A stretch of 64,000 nucleotides of DNA from NCBI RefSeq assembly GCF_046630315.1, contig NZ_LQBD01000012.1, forward strand, positions 35,507 through 99,506, written 5' to 3'. The notes under the pieces are model-generated. The model was given only the letters and a program-made list of their open reading frames with translations, did not search any database and was not told where the DNA came from. Positions 52,519 through 61,626 of this stretch are shown in pieces (the stretch's first letter is position 1; each line of letters starts with the position of its first letter). The DNA is from Brucella anthropi_A (GTDB lineage Bacteria; Pseudomonadota; Alphaproteobacteria; Rhizobiales; Rhizobiaceae). The position numbers and the translations under genes were made by a program.

Positions 52519-53613
52519 ATGTCTCACAATAGTTTCGGCCATCTGTTCCGTGTAACCACCTGGGGCGAAAGCCACGGCCTGGCGCTCGGTTGCGTGGTGG
52601 ACGGCTGCCCGCCCGGCATCACCTTTACGGAAGCTGAAATTCAGGCCTATCTCGACAAGCGCAAGCCCGGCCAGTCCAAATATACGACACAGCGCCGCGA
52701 ACCGGATCAGGTGCGCGTGCTTTCCGGCGTTCTTCTGGGCGACGATGGCGTCACCATGACGACGACCGGCACGCCGATCTCGATGATGATCGAGAACACC
52801 GACCAGCGCTCGAAGGATTATGGCGAGATTGCCCGCCAATATCGTCCGGGCCATGCCGATTATACCTATGACGTTAAATACGGCATCCGCGACTATCGCG
52901 GCGGCGGGCGGTCGTCGGCGCGCGAAACGGCGGCCCGTGTGGCGGCAGGCGCCATTGCGCGCAAGATCGTGCCGGGGCTGGAAGTCAAGGGTGCGCTGGT
53001 TGCCATGGGCGTGCACGGTATCGACCGCCGCCGCTGGAACTGGGCGGAAGTGGACAACAATCCCTTCTTTTCGCCCGATGCCGGTTCGGTCGAACTGTTC
53101 GCGGATTATCTCGATGGCATCCGCAAGCAGGGCTCGTCGGTCGGCGCGGTCATCGAGATCGTCGCGGAAGGCGTGCCTGCGGGCATCGGCGCGCCGATCT
53201 ATGGCAAGCTCGATCAGGATATTGCCAGCCTGCTGATGTCGATCAACGCCGTGAAGGGCGTGGAAATCGGCAACGGTTTCGAGGCGGCCCGTCTCACCGG
53301 CGAGGAGAATGCCGATGAAATGCGCATGGGCAATGACGGCAAGCCGCTGTTCCTGTCCAATCATGCCGGCGGCATTCTGGGCGGCATTGCGACCGGCGCG
53401 CCGGTCGTGGCGCGCTTTGCGGTCAAGCCGACCTCGTCGATCCTGACCCCGCGCCGCTCCATCGACAAGGACGGCAAGGAAGTGGATGTGATGACCAAGG
53501 GCCGTCACGATCCCTGTGTGGGCATTCGTGCCGTGCCGATCGGCGAGGCGATGGTTGCCTGCGCGATTGCCGATCACTATCTGCGTCACCGCGGCCAGAC
53601 TGGCCGCGTCTGA
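52519..53613 (+). CDS. aroC: Chorismate synthase
   Basis: A 364-residue enzyme with the three signatures GESHGLALGCVVDGCPPG, GRSSARETAARVAAGA and RHDPCVGIRAVPIGEAM. It makes chorismate for aromatic amino acids. Ends with two close copies of a palindrome, GGCCAGACTGGCC. Confidence 0.97.
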   Translation: MSHNSFGHLFRVTTWGESHGLALGCVVDGCPPGITFTEAEIQAYLDKRKPGQSKYTTQRREPDQVRVLSGVLLGDDGVTMTTTGTPISMMIENTDQRSKDYGEIARQYRPGHADYTYDVKYGIRDYRGGGRSSARETAARVAAGAIARKIVPGLEVKGALVAMGVHGIDRRRWNWAEVDNNPFFSPDAGSVELFADYLDGIRKQGSSVGAVIEIVAEGVPAGIGAPIYGKLDQDIASLLMSINAVKGVEIGNGFEAARLTGEENADEMRMGNDGKPLFLSNHAGGILGGIATGAPVVARFAVKPTSSILTPRRSIDKDGKEVDVMTKGRHDPCVGIRAVPIGEAMVACAIADHYLRHRGQTGRV

Positions 53614-53687
53614 TTCACTTGCGGCCAGACTGGCCATAATCTGACCGACGATTGGGCCCGTTGGTTGTCTGACATATAGAGGTCGAA

Positions 53688-54803
53688 ATGAGCTATAATC
53701 AGAAACAGGTCGTCGATGCGCTTCGTGCTTTCGAACGCGGCGAGATCGTGGTCGTCATGGACGATGACGGGCGCGAGAACGAAGGCGACCTGATCGTTGC
53801 CGCGGTGCATTGCACGCCCGAAAAGATGGCCTTCATCGTGCGCCACACGTCCGGCATCGTCTGCACCCCGATGACCCGCGAGGAAGCCAAGCGCCTCAAC
53901 CTCGCGCCCATGGTTGCCGAAAACGAATCTGCCCACACCACCGCATTCACCGTGACGGTCGATTATCGCCATGGCACGACGACAGGCATTTCGGCGGAAG
54001 ACCGCACGCTGACCGTGCGCAATCTGGCGAACCCCAATGCCGGTGCTTCCGACTTTGTGCGCCCCGGCCATGTGTTCCCGCTGGTTGCCCGCGAGGGCGG
54101 CGTCCTGATGCGCTCCGGCCATACGGAAGCGGCTGTCGATCTCTGCAAGCTTGCAAACCTGCCGCCCATCGGCGTTATCTGCGAGTTGGTCAATGATGAC
54201 GGCACGGTCATGCGCGGCCCGGACGTCAAGGCATTCGCTGAAAAACACACACTGCACCGGGTCACGGTTGCCGATCTCATCGCCTATCGCCAGCGCAAGG
54301 AAACGCTGGTCAAGCGCGTCGGCGATGCGCCGATCAAGACCTGCGCCGGTGCGGCCCATGCCTATACCTACGAACTGCCATGGGAACCCATGCAGCACGT
54401 GGCGGTCGTGTTCGGCGATATTCGTGACGGCGAGGAAGTGCCGGTCCGCCTGCACCGCGAAGACGTGCTGAACGATGTCTTCGGCAAGGGAGGCAGCAAT
54501 CTCGACGCCATCATGGAAAAGATGGGCAAGGAAGGCCGCGGCGTGCTGGTCTATCTGCGCGAAGGCTCCGTCGGCGTGCGCGCCGATCACCATGACACCC
54601 GCGCCCGCGATGCGATCCAGAGCGACCATGAAAGCCATGCCGAAGCGGTTGCCCGCGAGGAGGAATGGCGGCAGATCGGTCTTGGCGCGCAGATATTGAA
54701 GGATCTCGGCATCACGTCGATCGTGCTGCTGGCCTCGCGTGAGCGCCATTATGTCGGTCTTGAAGGTTTCGGCATCCGGATCGCCCGCACGGAAATCATT
54801 TAA
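53688..54803 (+). CDS. ribB: RibBA-like: DHBP synthase with degenerate GTP cyclohydrolase II half
   Basis: A 371-residue protein. Residues 1-205 are a complete RibB with VMDDDGRENEGDLIVAA and RSGHTEAAVDLCKLA, making 3,4-dihydroxy-2-butanone 4-phosphate for riboflavin. Residues 210-371 align with RibA in general pattern (RLHREDVLNDVFG, IGLGAQILKDLGI), but the three zinc cysteines (usual SECxxGDxFGSxRCDC) are missing. It should therefore lack GTP cyclohydrolase II, and a separate RibA is expected elsewhere. No FMN riboswitch upstream; the gap from aroC is only 74 bp. Confidence 0.92.
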   Translation: MSYNQKQVVDALRAFERGEIVVVMDDDGRENEGDLIVAAVHCTPEKMAFIVRHTSGIVCTPMTREEAKRLNLAPMVAENESAHTTAFTVTVDYRHGTTTGISAEDRTLTVRNLANPNAGASDFVRPGHVFPLVAREGGVLMRSGHTEAAVDLCKLANLPPIGVICELVNDDGTVMRGPDVKAFAEKHTLHRVTVADLIAYRQRKETLVKRVGDAPIKTCAGAAHAYTYELPWEPMQHVAVVFGDIRDGEEVPVRLHREDVLNDVFGKGGSNLDAIMEKMGKEGRGVLVYLREGSVGVRADHHDTRARDAIQSDHESHAEAVAREEEWRQIGLGAQILKDLGITSIVLLASRERHYVGLEGFGIRIARTEII

Positions 54804-54871
54804 AGTCATTTCAGGCAGATCAGGCGCATGGCCCTCATGGTCATGCGCCGGCAGGATGTTATAGTGAACCC

Positions 54872-55822
54872 ATGACGACACGGCTTTACTGGCATCCGAT
54901 CTATCTTGAACACCTGACCCCGCCCGGCCATCCCGAGCGCCCGGATCGTATCCGGGCGTTGATGAGTGAACTGGAGGGGCCGGATTTCTATCGGCTCGAC
55001 CGGGCGGAAGCGCCGCGCGCCGATGCGGCGTCCGTGCTGCTTGCCCACCCTGAAGAACATCTGGAAGCCATACGCGCCGGAATACCGGAACCGGCTTCGG
55101 ATGAGGATGCGCCTCAGCCTGTGGTGAAGCTTGACGGCGACACCTATGTCAGCCCGAAAAGTATGGATGCGGCACTGACCGCCATTGGGGCGGCAAAGGC
55201 GGCGGTCGATGACGTCTTTTCCGGCGCGGCAAACAATGTCTTCGTTGCGGCCCGCCCGCCGGGGCATCATGCCGAGCGTTCCACGGCGATGGGCTTTTGT
55301 CTGTTCAACAATATTGCGATTGCGGCGCGCCATGCGCAGCGCCATCATGGCGCCGAGCGCATCGCCATCGTCGACTGGGATGTCCATCACGGCAACGGAA
55401 CGCAGGATATCTTCAAGGATGATCCGAGCGTCCTGTTCTGTTCGACGCATCAGTTTCCCCTTTATCCCGGCACGGGAGCGAAGGATGAAACCGGCGTCGG
55501 CAATATCGTCAATGCACCGCTTTCGCCCAATATGGGCAGTCGCGAATTTCGCGAGGCATTCAATAGTCGTGTATTGCCTGCTTTGGACAATTTCCGGCCA
55601 GATTTGATCCTTATTTCGGCGGGCTTCGATGCTCATTTTCGCGATCCGCTGGCGGAGATCAATCTTGACGAGGCGGATTTTGACTGGGCGACAGGCAAGC
55701 TCATGGAGCGGGCAGAAAGGTTCTGCGATCACCGGCTGGTGAGTATGCTTGAAGGTGGATATGATCTAGAGGGCTTGTCGCAGTCCGCGTCTACGCATAT
55801 TACGCGGCTGTTGAAAGGATGA
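54872..55822 (+). CDS. Histone-deacetylase-like amidohydrolase
   Basis: A 316-residue protein of the acetoin utilisation/HDAC superfamily. RPPGHHAER carries the catalytic histidine pair, VDWDVHHGNGTQDIF the zinc ligands, and ISAGFDAHFRDPL another aspartate. Bacterial members remove acetyl groups from polyamines, lysines or unknown substrates. It is followed directly by xseB (3-bp gap). Confidence 0.9.
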   Translation: MTTRLYWHPIYLEHLTPPGHPERPDRIRALMSELEGPDFYRLDRAEAPRADAASVLLAHPEEHLEAIRAGIPEPASDEDAPQPVVKLDGDTYVSPKSMDAALTAIGAAKAAVDDVFSGAANNVFVAARPPGHHAERSTAMGFCLFNNIAIAARHAQRHHGAERIAIVDWDVHHGNGTQDIFKDDPSVLFCSTHQFPLYPGTGAKDETGVGNIVNAPLSPNMGSREFREAFNSRVLPALDNFRPDLILISAGFDAHFRDPLAEINLDEADFDWATGKLMERAERFCDHRLVSMLEGGYDLEGLSQSASTHITRLLKG

Positions 55823-55825
55823 ATC

Positions 55826-56080
55826 ATGGTGAGCGAACCGTCCAACGCCGACATTGCGGTAATGAGTTTCGAGGATGCGCTGAAGCAGTTTGAAAAGATC
55901 GTCGACGATCTGGAGCGGGGCGACGTGCCGCTGGAAGAATCCATCCGTATCTATGAGCGTGGGGAAGCCTTGAAGAAGCATTGTGACACGCTTCTGAAAT
56001 CCGCCGAGGACAAGGTGGAGAAAATCCGTATCGGCCGCGACGGCCAGCCGGTCGGCACGGAACCGCTCGATCCCGAGTGA
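55826..56080 (+). CDS. xseB: Exodeoxyribonuclease VII small subunit
   Basis: An 84-residue protein with SFEDALKQFEKIVDDLERGDVPLEESI in parts (SFEDALKQFEKIV and DLERGDVPLEES), a helical hairpin that binds XseA, and the C-terminal AEDKVEKI. It helps degrade single-stranded DNA. In many alphaproteobacteria xseB is followed by dxs; here 2.9 kb separate them. Confidence 0.92.
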   Translation: MVSEPSNADIAVMSFEDALKQFEKIVDDLERGDVPLEESIRIYERGEALKKHCDTLLKSAEDKVEKIRIGRDGQPVGTEPLDPE

Positions 56081-56084
56081 TCTG

Positions 56085-56603
56085 TCAGAACAAGGCCTTG
56101 AGATGGGCGGCGTATGGCGCGAGCACGCCGCTCAGGAGATAGGGGCCAAGGCCCCAAACGAGCGTCCATCCGGCGGCGCCCACCATATTGGCCGCCAGAA
56201 AATGCAGCGGGTTCATCTTCATCGACCCCGCCACCAGGCCGTTCAGCTGGCGCAGCAGCACCACGAACCGGGCGGTCGCGACGACATAGATCCCTTTTTC
56301 CGCAAAAACCTTCTCGAACTGGTCCAGCCTTTCCGGCGTCAGTTTGAACAGATGGCCATAGCGCAATATGAGCCTGCGCCCCCCGAACCGCCCGATCGCA
56401 TAGCCGGTGCAGTCGCCCAGAACCGAGGCGGTGAAAACAGCGATCAGGACGGTTTCGATATGCAGCGTGCCGTGCAGCGCAAGGAGCGAGCTTGCGATGA
56501 GCGCGCTTTCGCCCGGCACCGGTGCACCGAAGGATTCAAAATAGATAATGAAGAAAAGCGCCAGCGCTCCATAAGTCGCGAGGTAGGATTCGATGAAGTG
56601 CAT
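56085..56603 (-). CDS. DedA-family membrane protein
   Basis: A 172-residue protein with LFFIIYFESFGAPVPGESALIASS at the N-terminus (in parts, ESFGAPVPGES is the motif) and a GDCTGYAIGRFGGRR segment, followed by spans near 125 and 155. DedA proteins are probable lipid scramblases or proton-linked membrane proteins. Only 4 bp separate its stop from the xseB stop. Confidence 0.9.
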   Translation of the reverse strand: MHFIESYLATYGALALFFIIYFESFGAPVPGESALIASSLLALHGTLHIETVLIAVFTASVLGDCTGYAIGRFGGRRLILRYGHLFKLTPERLDQFEKVFAEKGIYVVATARFVVLLRQLNGLVAGSMKMNPLHFLAANMVGAAGWTLVWGLGPYLLSGVLAPYAAHLKALF

Positions 56604-56617
56604 TGCGATCCTATTCT

Positions 56618-56715
56618 AGAGCATTTCCAGCAAAAGTGCGAAGCGGTTTTGCGTCGGATAATGCGTGAAAACAAATAGATAGAGCATTTCCGAGCCAAAA
56701 GTGCGAAGCGGCTTT
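56618..56715. repeat. Rearranged Bru-RS-like repeat, copy 4
   Basis: A left half (AGAGCATTTCCAGCAAAAG and following) is followed at 56681 by another left half (AGAGCATTTCCGAGCCAAAA, AGTGCGAAGCGG) in place of the normal right half. Seen in no other copy here. Confidence 0.8.
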
Positions 56716-56775
56716 ATGGGGCAGCGAGCGGCCAAAGGCAAAAGAATAACAGAAAGAGCTATATAAGACGAAAAA

Positions 56776-56797
56776 GGCTCCGGGCAAGCCCGGAGCC
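56776..56797 (-). terminator. Terminator after GlsB-like gene
   Basis: GGCTCCGGGC-AA-GCCCGGAGCC; on the minus strand followed by TTTTT. 22 bp past the gene end. Confidence 0.88.
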
Positions 56798-56819
56798 ATG
56801 ATGGAATCTCTGCGATAGT

Positions 56820-57080
56820 TCAGCCTATGGAACGCTTGCCCGTGACGGCGTGATAAAGCCACAGGACCACGACAGCGCCAATGATGGAAACAATGAGGCT
56901 GTAAATGTTGAGGCCGGTCACGCCCTGTGCGCCGAAGAAGGTGAAGATGACGCCGCCGATGATGGCGCCCACAATGCCGAGAGCAATATCCAGGAACATG
57001 CCCTGGCCGCTTTTATTGACGATCTTGCTGCCGATGAAGCCGGCAATCAAGCCTAGTATTATCCAGCTTATAACAGACAT
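56820..57080 (-). CDS. GlsB/YeaQ/YmgE-family membrane protein
   Basis: An 86-residue protein with three short glycine-rich spans (WIILGLIAGFIGSKI, DIALGIVGAIIGGVIF and SLIVSIIGAVVVLWL), the transglycosylase-associated family. Often stress induced; function unknown. Confidence 0.9.
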   Translation of the reverse strand: MSVISWIILGLIAGFIGSKIVNKSGQGMFLDIALGIVGAIIGGVIFTFFGAQGVTGLNIYSLIVSIIGAVVVLWLYHAVTGKRSIG

Positions 57081-57243
57081 CTAATATCTCCCGATGCGTA
57101 AATACACTTTTGCATCACGCACTTAGGAAATTTTCACACTGCTACAAAATTTGCAAGGTATAATGCTTGTCAAATCGGTAAACCCATTTAACTTTATCTT
57201 ACCGAATGCAGAATTGGCATCGGATAACAGGGAGTATCGTGTG

Positions 57244-57801
57244 ATGGGAAGTTATGACGACAATTCTGGCAATTCGCCCATTCCCGGCGGAAGCCTCGCG
57301 AAACCGGTTCTGATTGCGCTTGGCGCGCTGCTGATCGGCAAGATGCTGAAGGGCAATAGCGACGAGACGGAAGCAACGCCGGCACAGCCCGTGCCGGTGC
57401 CGGACCAGTCGCAGGCGGGCGGTGGCCTGCTTGGCGGTATCCTTGGCGGGCTTGGTGGCCTGCTCGGCGGGGCTGCTGCCGGCAATGCCTCGGCTGCTCC
57501 GGCTCCGGGACCGCTCGGGGGAGGGCTCGGCGGTCTGCTCGATCAACTGAAACAGGCTGGCCTTGGCGACAAGGTGGATTCCTGGGTCGGCCAGGGCTCC
57601 AACCATCCGATCGAGCCGGGCCAGCTTGGCGATGCAATCGGCCAGAAAACGCTGGGTGAAATCGCCCAGCATGCCGGTATCGACCAGCAGGAGCTTCTGG
57701 ATCAGCTTTCCCAGGTTCTGCCGGGGCTGGTGGACAAGCTGACGGCCAACGGACAGGTGCCGGACGCCAGCTCTTTGTCGAAGCTGTTGCAGGGACGCTG
57801 A
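57244..57801 (+). CDS. YidB-like (DUF937) protein
   Basis: A 185-residue protein with a hydrophobic segment near residues 20-35 (KPVLIALGALLIGKML), a glycine-rich low-complexity middle (LLGGILGGLGGLLGG) and a C-terminal YidB-like domain, IGQKTLGEIAQHAGIDQQEL. The domain is found in proteins of unknown role. GGGAG lies upstream of the chosen ATG. Confidence 0.8.
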   Translation: MGSYDDNSGNSPIPGGSLAKPVLIALGALLIGKMLKGNSDETEATPAQPVPVPDQSQAGGGLLGGILGGLGGLLGGAAAGNASAAPAPGPLGGGLGGLLDQLKQAGLGDKVDSWVGQGSNHPIEPGQLGDAIGQKTLGEIAQHAGIDQQELLDQLSQVLPGLVDKLTANGQVPDASSLSKLLQGR

Positions 57802-57821
57802 CGGGATTTGAATCGTGATCG

Positions 57822-57850
57822 AACCGCACCGCTTGTCGGTGCGGTTTTGT
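57822..57850 (+). terminator. Terminator after YidB-like gene
   Basis: AACCGCACC / GGTGCGGTT stem with 7-base loop, then TTGTTTTG. Confidence 0.85.
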
Positions 57851-57924
57851 TTTGCAGGCACCTTCGATAAAATGCGATTATTGCTTATATGAACGTGAGA
57901 GTTTAACGGCTGGAGTGGCGTTTC

Positions 57925-58845
57925 ATGAGTTTCTTTCCGTGTCCTGATCCGGTTCTTGGCGACAAGACTTCGGTAGACAGCATTGAAACGCTGGTCATTC
58001 CACGCACAAGCGACATTGGCGGGCTGGAAGTGCGGCGCGCCCTGCCGACGGTGCGGCGTCGCCTGGTCGGGCCGTTCATCTTCTTCGACCGCATGGGGCC
58101 GGCTGTCCTGCGGGATGGCGATGCGCTGGATGTGCGCCCGCATCCGCATATCGGCCTTTCCACCGTGACCTATCTGTTCGACGGGCATATTCGCCATAGG
58201 GACAGTCTCGGCACTGAAATGGTCATTCGCCCTGGCGATGTGAACCTGATGACTGCGGGCCGGGGCATCGTGCATTCCGAACGTTCGCCGGAAGAGGAGC
58301 GCAACGGACCACTATCGATTTCCGGTATTCAGACCTGGCTCGCGCTGCCCGATGCGCTGGAGGAAATCAGCCCGGAATTTTTTCATACCAATGCGCCCGA
58401 CCTGCCGGTGATGGAGGATCGCGATTTCTCCGGTCGGCTGATTATGGGTTCGATGCTGGGGCTGAAGTCTCCGGTGATCCAGCACGCCGATACGCTTTAT
58501 GCGGATATCCGCATAGAGCCGAACGGACGTTTCCCGATTCCGGCCGTGGCCGAAGAGCGCGCCATCTATACGTTGCAGGGCAATGTCGGCATTGGCGGGG
58601 AAGTGTTTCCGCCGGATCGTTTGCTGGCCTTTCGTCCGGGTGATGATATAGTTGTGCAGGCCGGGCCGGAAGGTGCGCATATCATGCTTTTTGGCGGTGC
58701 GGCCCTTGGCTCGAAGCGCTATGTATGGTGGAACTTCGTATCCTCTTCGCGGGAGCGGATAGAGCAGGCCAAGGAGGAATGGCGCACCGGACGCTTTGAT
58801 ATCGTGCCCGGTGATGAGCAGGATTTCATACCTTTGCCTGAATGA
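57925..58845 (+). CDS. Pirin-family protein
   Basis: A 306-residue bicupin. The metal ligands are in VRPHPHIGLSTVTYLFDG (two histidines) and HSERSPEEE, with a C-terminal pirin domain from about residue 185. Many pirins are quercetinase-like or redox sensors; substrate unknown. About 100 bp before dxs on the same strand. Confidence 0.9.
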   Translation: MSFFPCPDPVLGDKTSVDSIETLVIPRTSDIGGLEVRRALPTVRRRLVGPFIFFDRMGPAVLRDGDALDVRPHPHIGLSTVTYLFDGHIRHRDSLGTEMVIRPGDVNLMTAGRGIVHSERSPEEERNGPLSISGIQTWLALPDALEEISPEFFHTNAPDLPVMEDRDFSGRLIMGSMLGLKSPVIQHADTLYADIRIEPNGRFPIPAVAEERAIYTLQGNVGIGGEVFPPDRLLAFRPGDDIVVQAGPEGAHIMLFGGAALGSKRYVWWNFVSSSRERIEQAKEEWRTGRFDIVPGDEQDFIPLPE

Positions 58846-58947
58846 GGATTATGAACCGGGCCATAGGACACGATGTCCCGCCCTGCTTGATCCTGTCGCA
58901 TTGCTGCTATACCGACAACAAGACCTAACCAGAAACAGGTTGTTTGA

Positions 58948-60864
58948 ATGTCCCGACCCATGACCCCATTGCTTGACAAGGCGCCGACCCCGGATCGCCT
59001 GCGTGCATTGCCGGAATCCGATTTGCCGCAGCTCGCGCAGGAATTGCGCGCAGAGCTGATCGACGTGGTTTCGACCACTGGCGGGCATCTGGGCGCGGGA
59101 CTGGGCGTGGTGGAACTGACAGTCGCGCTGCACCATGTCTTCGATACGCCGCATGACCGCATCATCTGGGATGTCGGCCATCAGGCCTATCCGCACAAGA
59201 TTTTGACCGGGCGTCGCGACCGCATTCGCACATTGCGCCAGACCGGTGGCCTGTCAGGCTTCACCAAGCGCAGCGAAAGCGAATATGATCCCTTTGGCGC
59301 GGCGCATTCGTCGACATCGATTTCGGCTGGCCTCGGCATGGCTGTCGCGTCCGATCTTTCGGGCGAAAAGCGCAATGTGATTGCAGTCATCGGCGATGGC
59401 TCGATGTCGGCCGGCATGGCCTATGAGGCGATGAACAATGCAGGCGCGCTCGATGCGCGCCTGATCGTCATCCTCAACGATAATGACATGTCGATTGCGC
59501 CGCCGACCGGCGCCATGAGCGCCTATCTGGCGCGCCTCGTCTCCGGCAAGACCTATCGCAGTGTCCGCGAGGCTGCGAAACAGGTTGCCAAGAAACTGCC
59601 GAAGTTCCTGCAGGACAAGGCCCGCAAGTCGGAAGAATATGCACGCGCCTTCTTTACCGGTGGTACGCTGTTCGAGGAGCTTGGCTTCTATTATGTCGGC
59701 CCCATCGACGGGCATAATCTCGACCATCTGCTGCCGATCCTGAAAAACGTGCGCGATACGCAGGAAGGCCCGGTCCTCATCCATGTGGTGACGCAGAAGG
59801 GCAAGGGCTATGCGCCGGCGGAAGCTGCCGCCGACAAATATCACGGCGTCAACAAGTTCGATGTCATTACCGGCAAGCAGTCGAAGCCGCCTGCAAATGC
59901 GCCGAGCTACACCAAGATTTTCGGCACCAGCCTGATCGAGGAAGCCCGCCATGACGACAGGATTGTGGCGATCACCGCCGCCATGCCATCCGGCACCGGG
60001 CTTGATCTCTTCGGCGAAGTTTTCCCGCAGCGCACCTTCGATGTCGGCATTGCCGAGCAGCATGCGGTGACTTTTGCCGCCGGTCTTGCCAGCGAAGGTT
60101 TCAAGCCGTTCTGCGCCATCTATTCCACCTTCCTGCAACGCGGCTACGATCAGGTCGTGCATGACGTGTCGATCCAGAACCTGCCTGTGCGCTTCCCCAT
60201 CGACCGTGCCGGTCTGGTGGGCGCCGATGGCCCGACCCATGCGGGTTCGTTCGATACGGGCTTTCTCGCGGCTCTTCCCGGTTTCGTGGTGATGGCTGCG
60301 TCGGATGAGGCGGAATTGCGCCATATGGTGCGCACCGCCGCCGAATATGATGAAGGCCCGATCTCTTTCCGTTATCCGCGTGGCGACGGGGTTGGTGTGG
60401 ATCTGCCGGAACGCGGACAATTGCTCGAAATCGGCAAGGGCCGCATCGTGCGCGAGGGCACGAAGGTCGCGCTCCTCTCCTTCGGAACGCGCTTGGCTGA
60501 ATGCCTTGCCGCCGCCGATGAGCTGGGGGCAGCCGGTCTTCCGACCACGGTTGCCGATGCGCGCTTTGCCAAGCCGCTCGATCACGATCTGATCCGCCGT
60601 CTGGCACGCGAACACGAGGTGCTGGTGATGGTGGAAGAGGGCGCGGTTGGCGGCTTTGCTTCCCATGTGCTGCAATTCCTCGCGACCGACGGCCTTCTGG
60701 ATCGCGGCCTCAAGGTGCGGGCCTTGACCCTGCCGGACAGCTATCAGGACCATGGCAAGCCGGATGCCATGTATGCCGAGGCCGGTCTTGACCGGGCGGG
60801 CATCGTGCATGCGGTGTTCGCAGCTTTGGGGCGCGAGGCCATTGCTGCGCCGTTTCGCGCCTGA
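58948..60864 (+). CDS. dxs: 1-deoxy-D-xylulose-5-phosphate synthase
   Basis: A 638-residue thiamine diphosphate enzyme, first step of the MEP pathway that ispE continues. TPP motif GDGSMSAGMAYEAMNNAG near residue 150, and the C-terminal transketolase-like region with GADGPTHAG and FRYPRGDGVG. It is followed by tlyA after 3 bp. Confidence 0.97.
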   Translation: MSRPMTPLLDKAPTPDRLRALPESDLPQLAQELRAELIDVVSTTGGHLGAGLGVVELTVALHHVFDTPHDRIIWDVGHQAYPHKILTGRRDRIRTLRQTGGLSGFTKRSESEYDPFGAAHSSTSISAGLGMAVASDLSGEKRNVIAVIGDGSMSAGMAYEAMNNAGALDARLIVILNDNDMSIAPPTGAMSAYLARLVSGKTYRSVREAAKQVAKKLPKFLQDKARKSEEYARAFFTGGTLFEELGFYYVGPIDGHNLDHLLPILKNVRDTQEGPVLIHVVTQKGKGYAPAEAAADKYHGVNKFDVITGKQSKPPANAPSYTKIFGTSLIEEARHDDRIVAITAAMPSGTGLDLFGEVFPQRTFDVGIAEQHAVTFAAGLASEGFKPFCAIYSTFLQRGYDQVVHDVSIQNLPVRFPIDRAGLVGADGPTHAGSFDTGFLAALPGFVVMAASDEAELRHMVRTAAEYDEGPISFRYPRGDGVGVDLPERGQLLEIGKGRIVREGTKVALLSFGTRLAECLAAADELGAAGLPTTVADARFAKPLDHDLIRRLAREHEVLVMVEEGAVGGFASHVLQFLATDGLLDRGLKVRALTLPDSYQDHGKPDAMYAEAGLDRAGIVHAVFAALGREAIAAPFRA

Positions 60865-60867
60865 CCG

Positions 60868-61626
60868 ATGGGTGGAGAAACGGGTGACAAGACCCTGCGG
60901 CTCGATCAGCTGCTGGTGGAACTGGGGCTTTTTGCAACCCGTTCGCGGGCACGCGATGCGATCCAGCGCGGTACGGTCAAGGTTGACGGCAAGCCCGTCA
61001 CCAAGCCGGGCCAGACGGTTCTGCGCGCCGCGAACATTGCCGTGGACGATCCGGCAAGTGCTTATGTTTCCCGCGCTGCCCTTAAACTTATCGCAGCGCT
61101 CGACCATTTCGACCTCGATGTGAAAGGACGCACGGCACTCGACATTGGGGCCTCCACAGGCGGGTTTACGCAAGTTTTGCTGGAGCGGGGTGCAAGTCAT
61201 GTTCTGGCTATTGATGTCGGCCACGAGCAGTTGCACGCGACCTTGCGTGCCGATCCTCGTGTCACCAACAAGGAAGGGCTCAACGCCCGTGCGCTGGAAC
61301 GTGTCCATCTGGATGGACGCGATGTCGATTGCGTGGTTTCGGATGTGAGTTTCATTTCGCTGAAACTCGCCTTGCCCCCGGCATTGGCCTTGGCGCAAAA
61401 AGGTGCTATCTGCGCGCTTCTCGTAAAACCGCAATTTGAAGCGGGCCGCGAGGCTATCGGCAAGGGCGGCATTCTGCGCGATCCGCAAGATGGCGAACGC
61501 ATGGCAGAAGAACTGAGATCATGGCTGGAGACGCAGGCTGGCTGGCGCGCGCTCGGCCTTTGCCCGTCGCCTATCGAAGGCGGCGACGGCAACCGTGAAT
61601 ATCTCCTGGCAGGAAAGAAAGACTGA
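60868..61626 (+). CDS. tlyA: TlyA-family rRNA methyltransferase/hemolysin A
   Basis: A 252-residue protein with an N-terminal S4 RNA-binding domain (RLDQLLVELGLFATRSRARD), and a RrmJ-like methylase with ALDIGASTGGFTQVLLERGA near residue 90 and KPQFEAGREAIGKGG near 188. TlyA 2'-O-methylates rRNA and affects capreomycin response in mycobacteria. The stop overlaps the next gene's start (one base). Confidence 0.93.
   Translation: MGGETGDKTLRLDQLLVELGLFATRSRARDAIQRGTVKVDGKPVTKPGQTVLRAANIAVDDPASAYVSRAALKLIAALDHFDLDVKGRTALDIGASTGGFTQVLLERGASHVLAIDVGHEQLHATLRADPRVTNKEGLNARALERVHLDGRDVDCVVSDVSFISLKLALPPALALAQKGAICALLVKPQFEAGREAIGKGGILRDPQDGERMAEELRSWLETQAGWRALGLCPSPIEGGDGNREYLLAGKKD

Noticed and set aside
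53614..53687. FMN riboswitch before ribBA
   Set aside because: The gap of 74 bp is too short and lacks the conserved RFN pattern.
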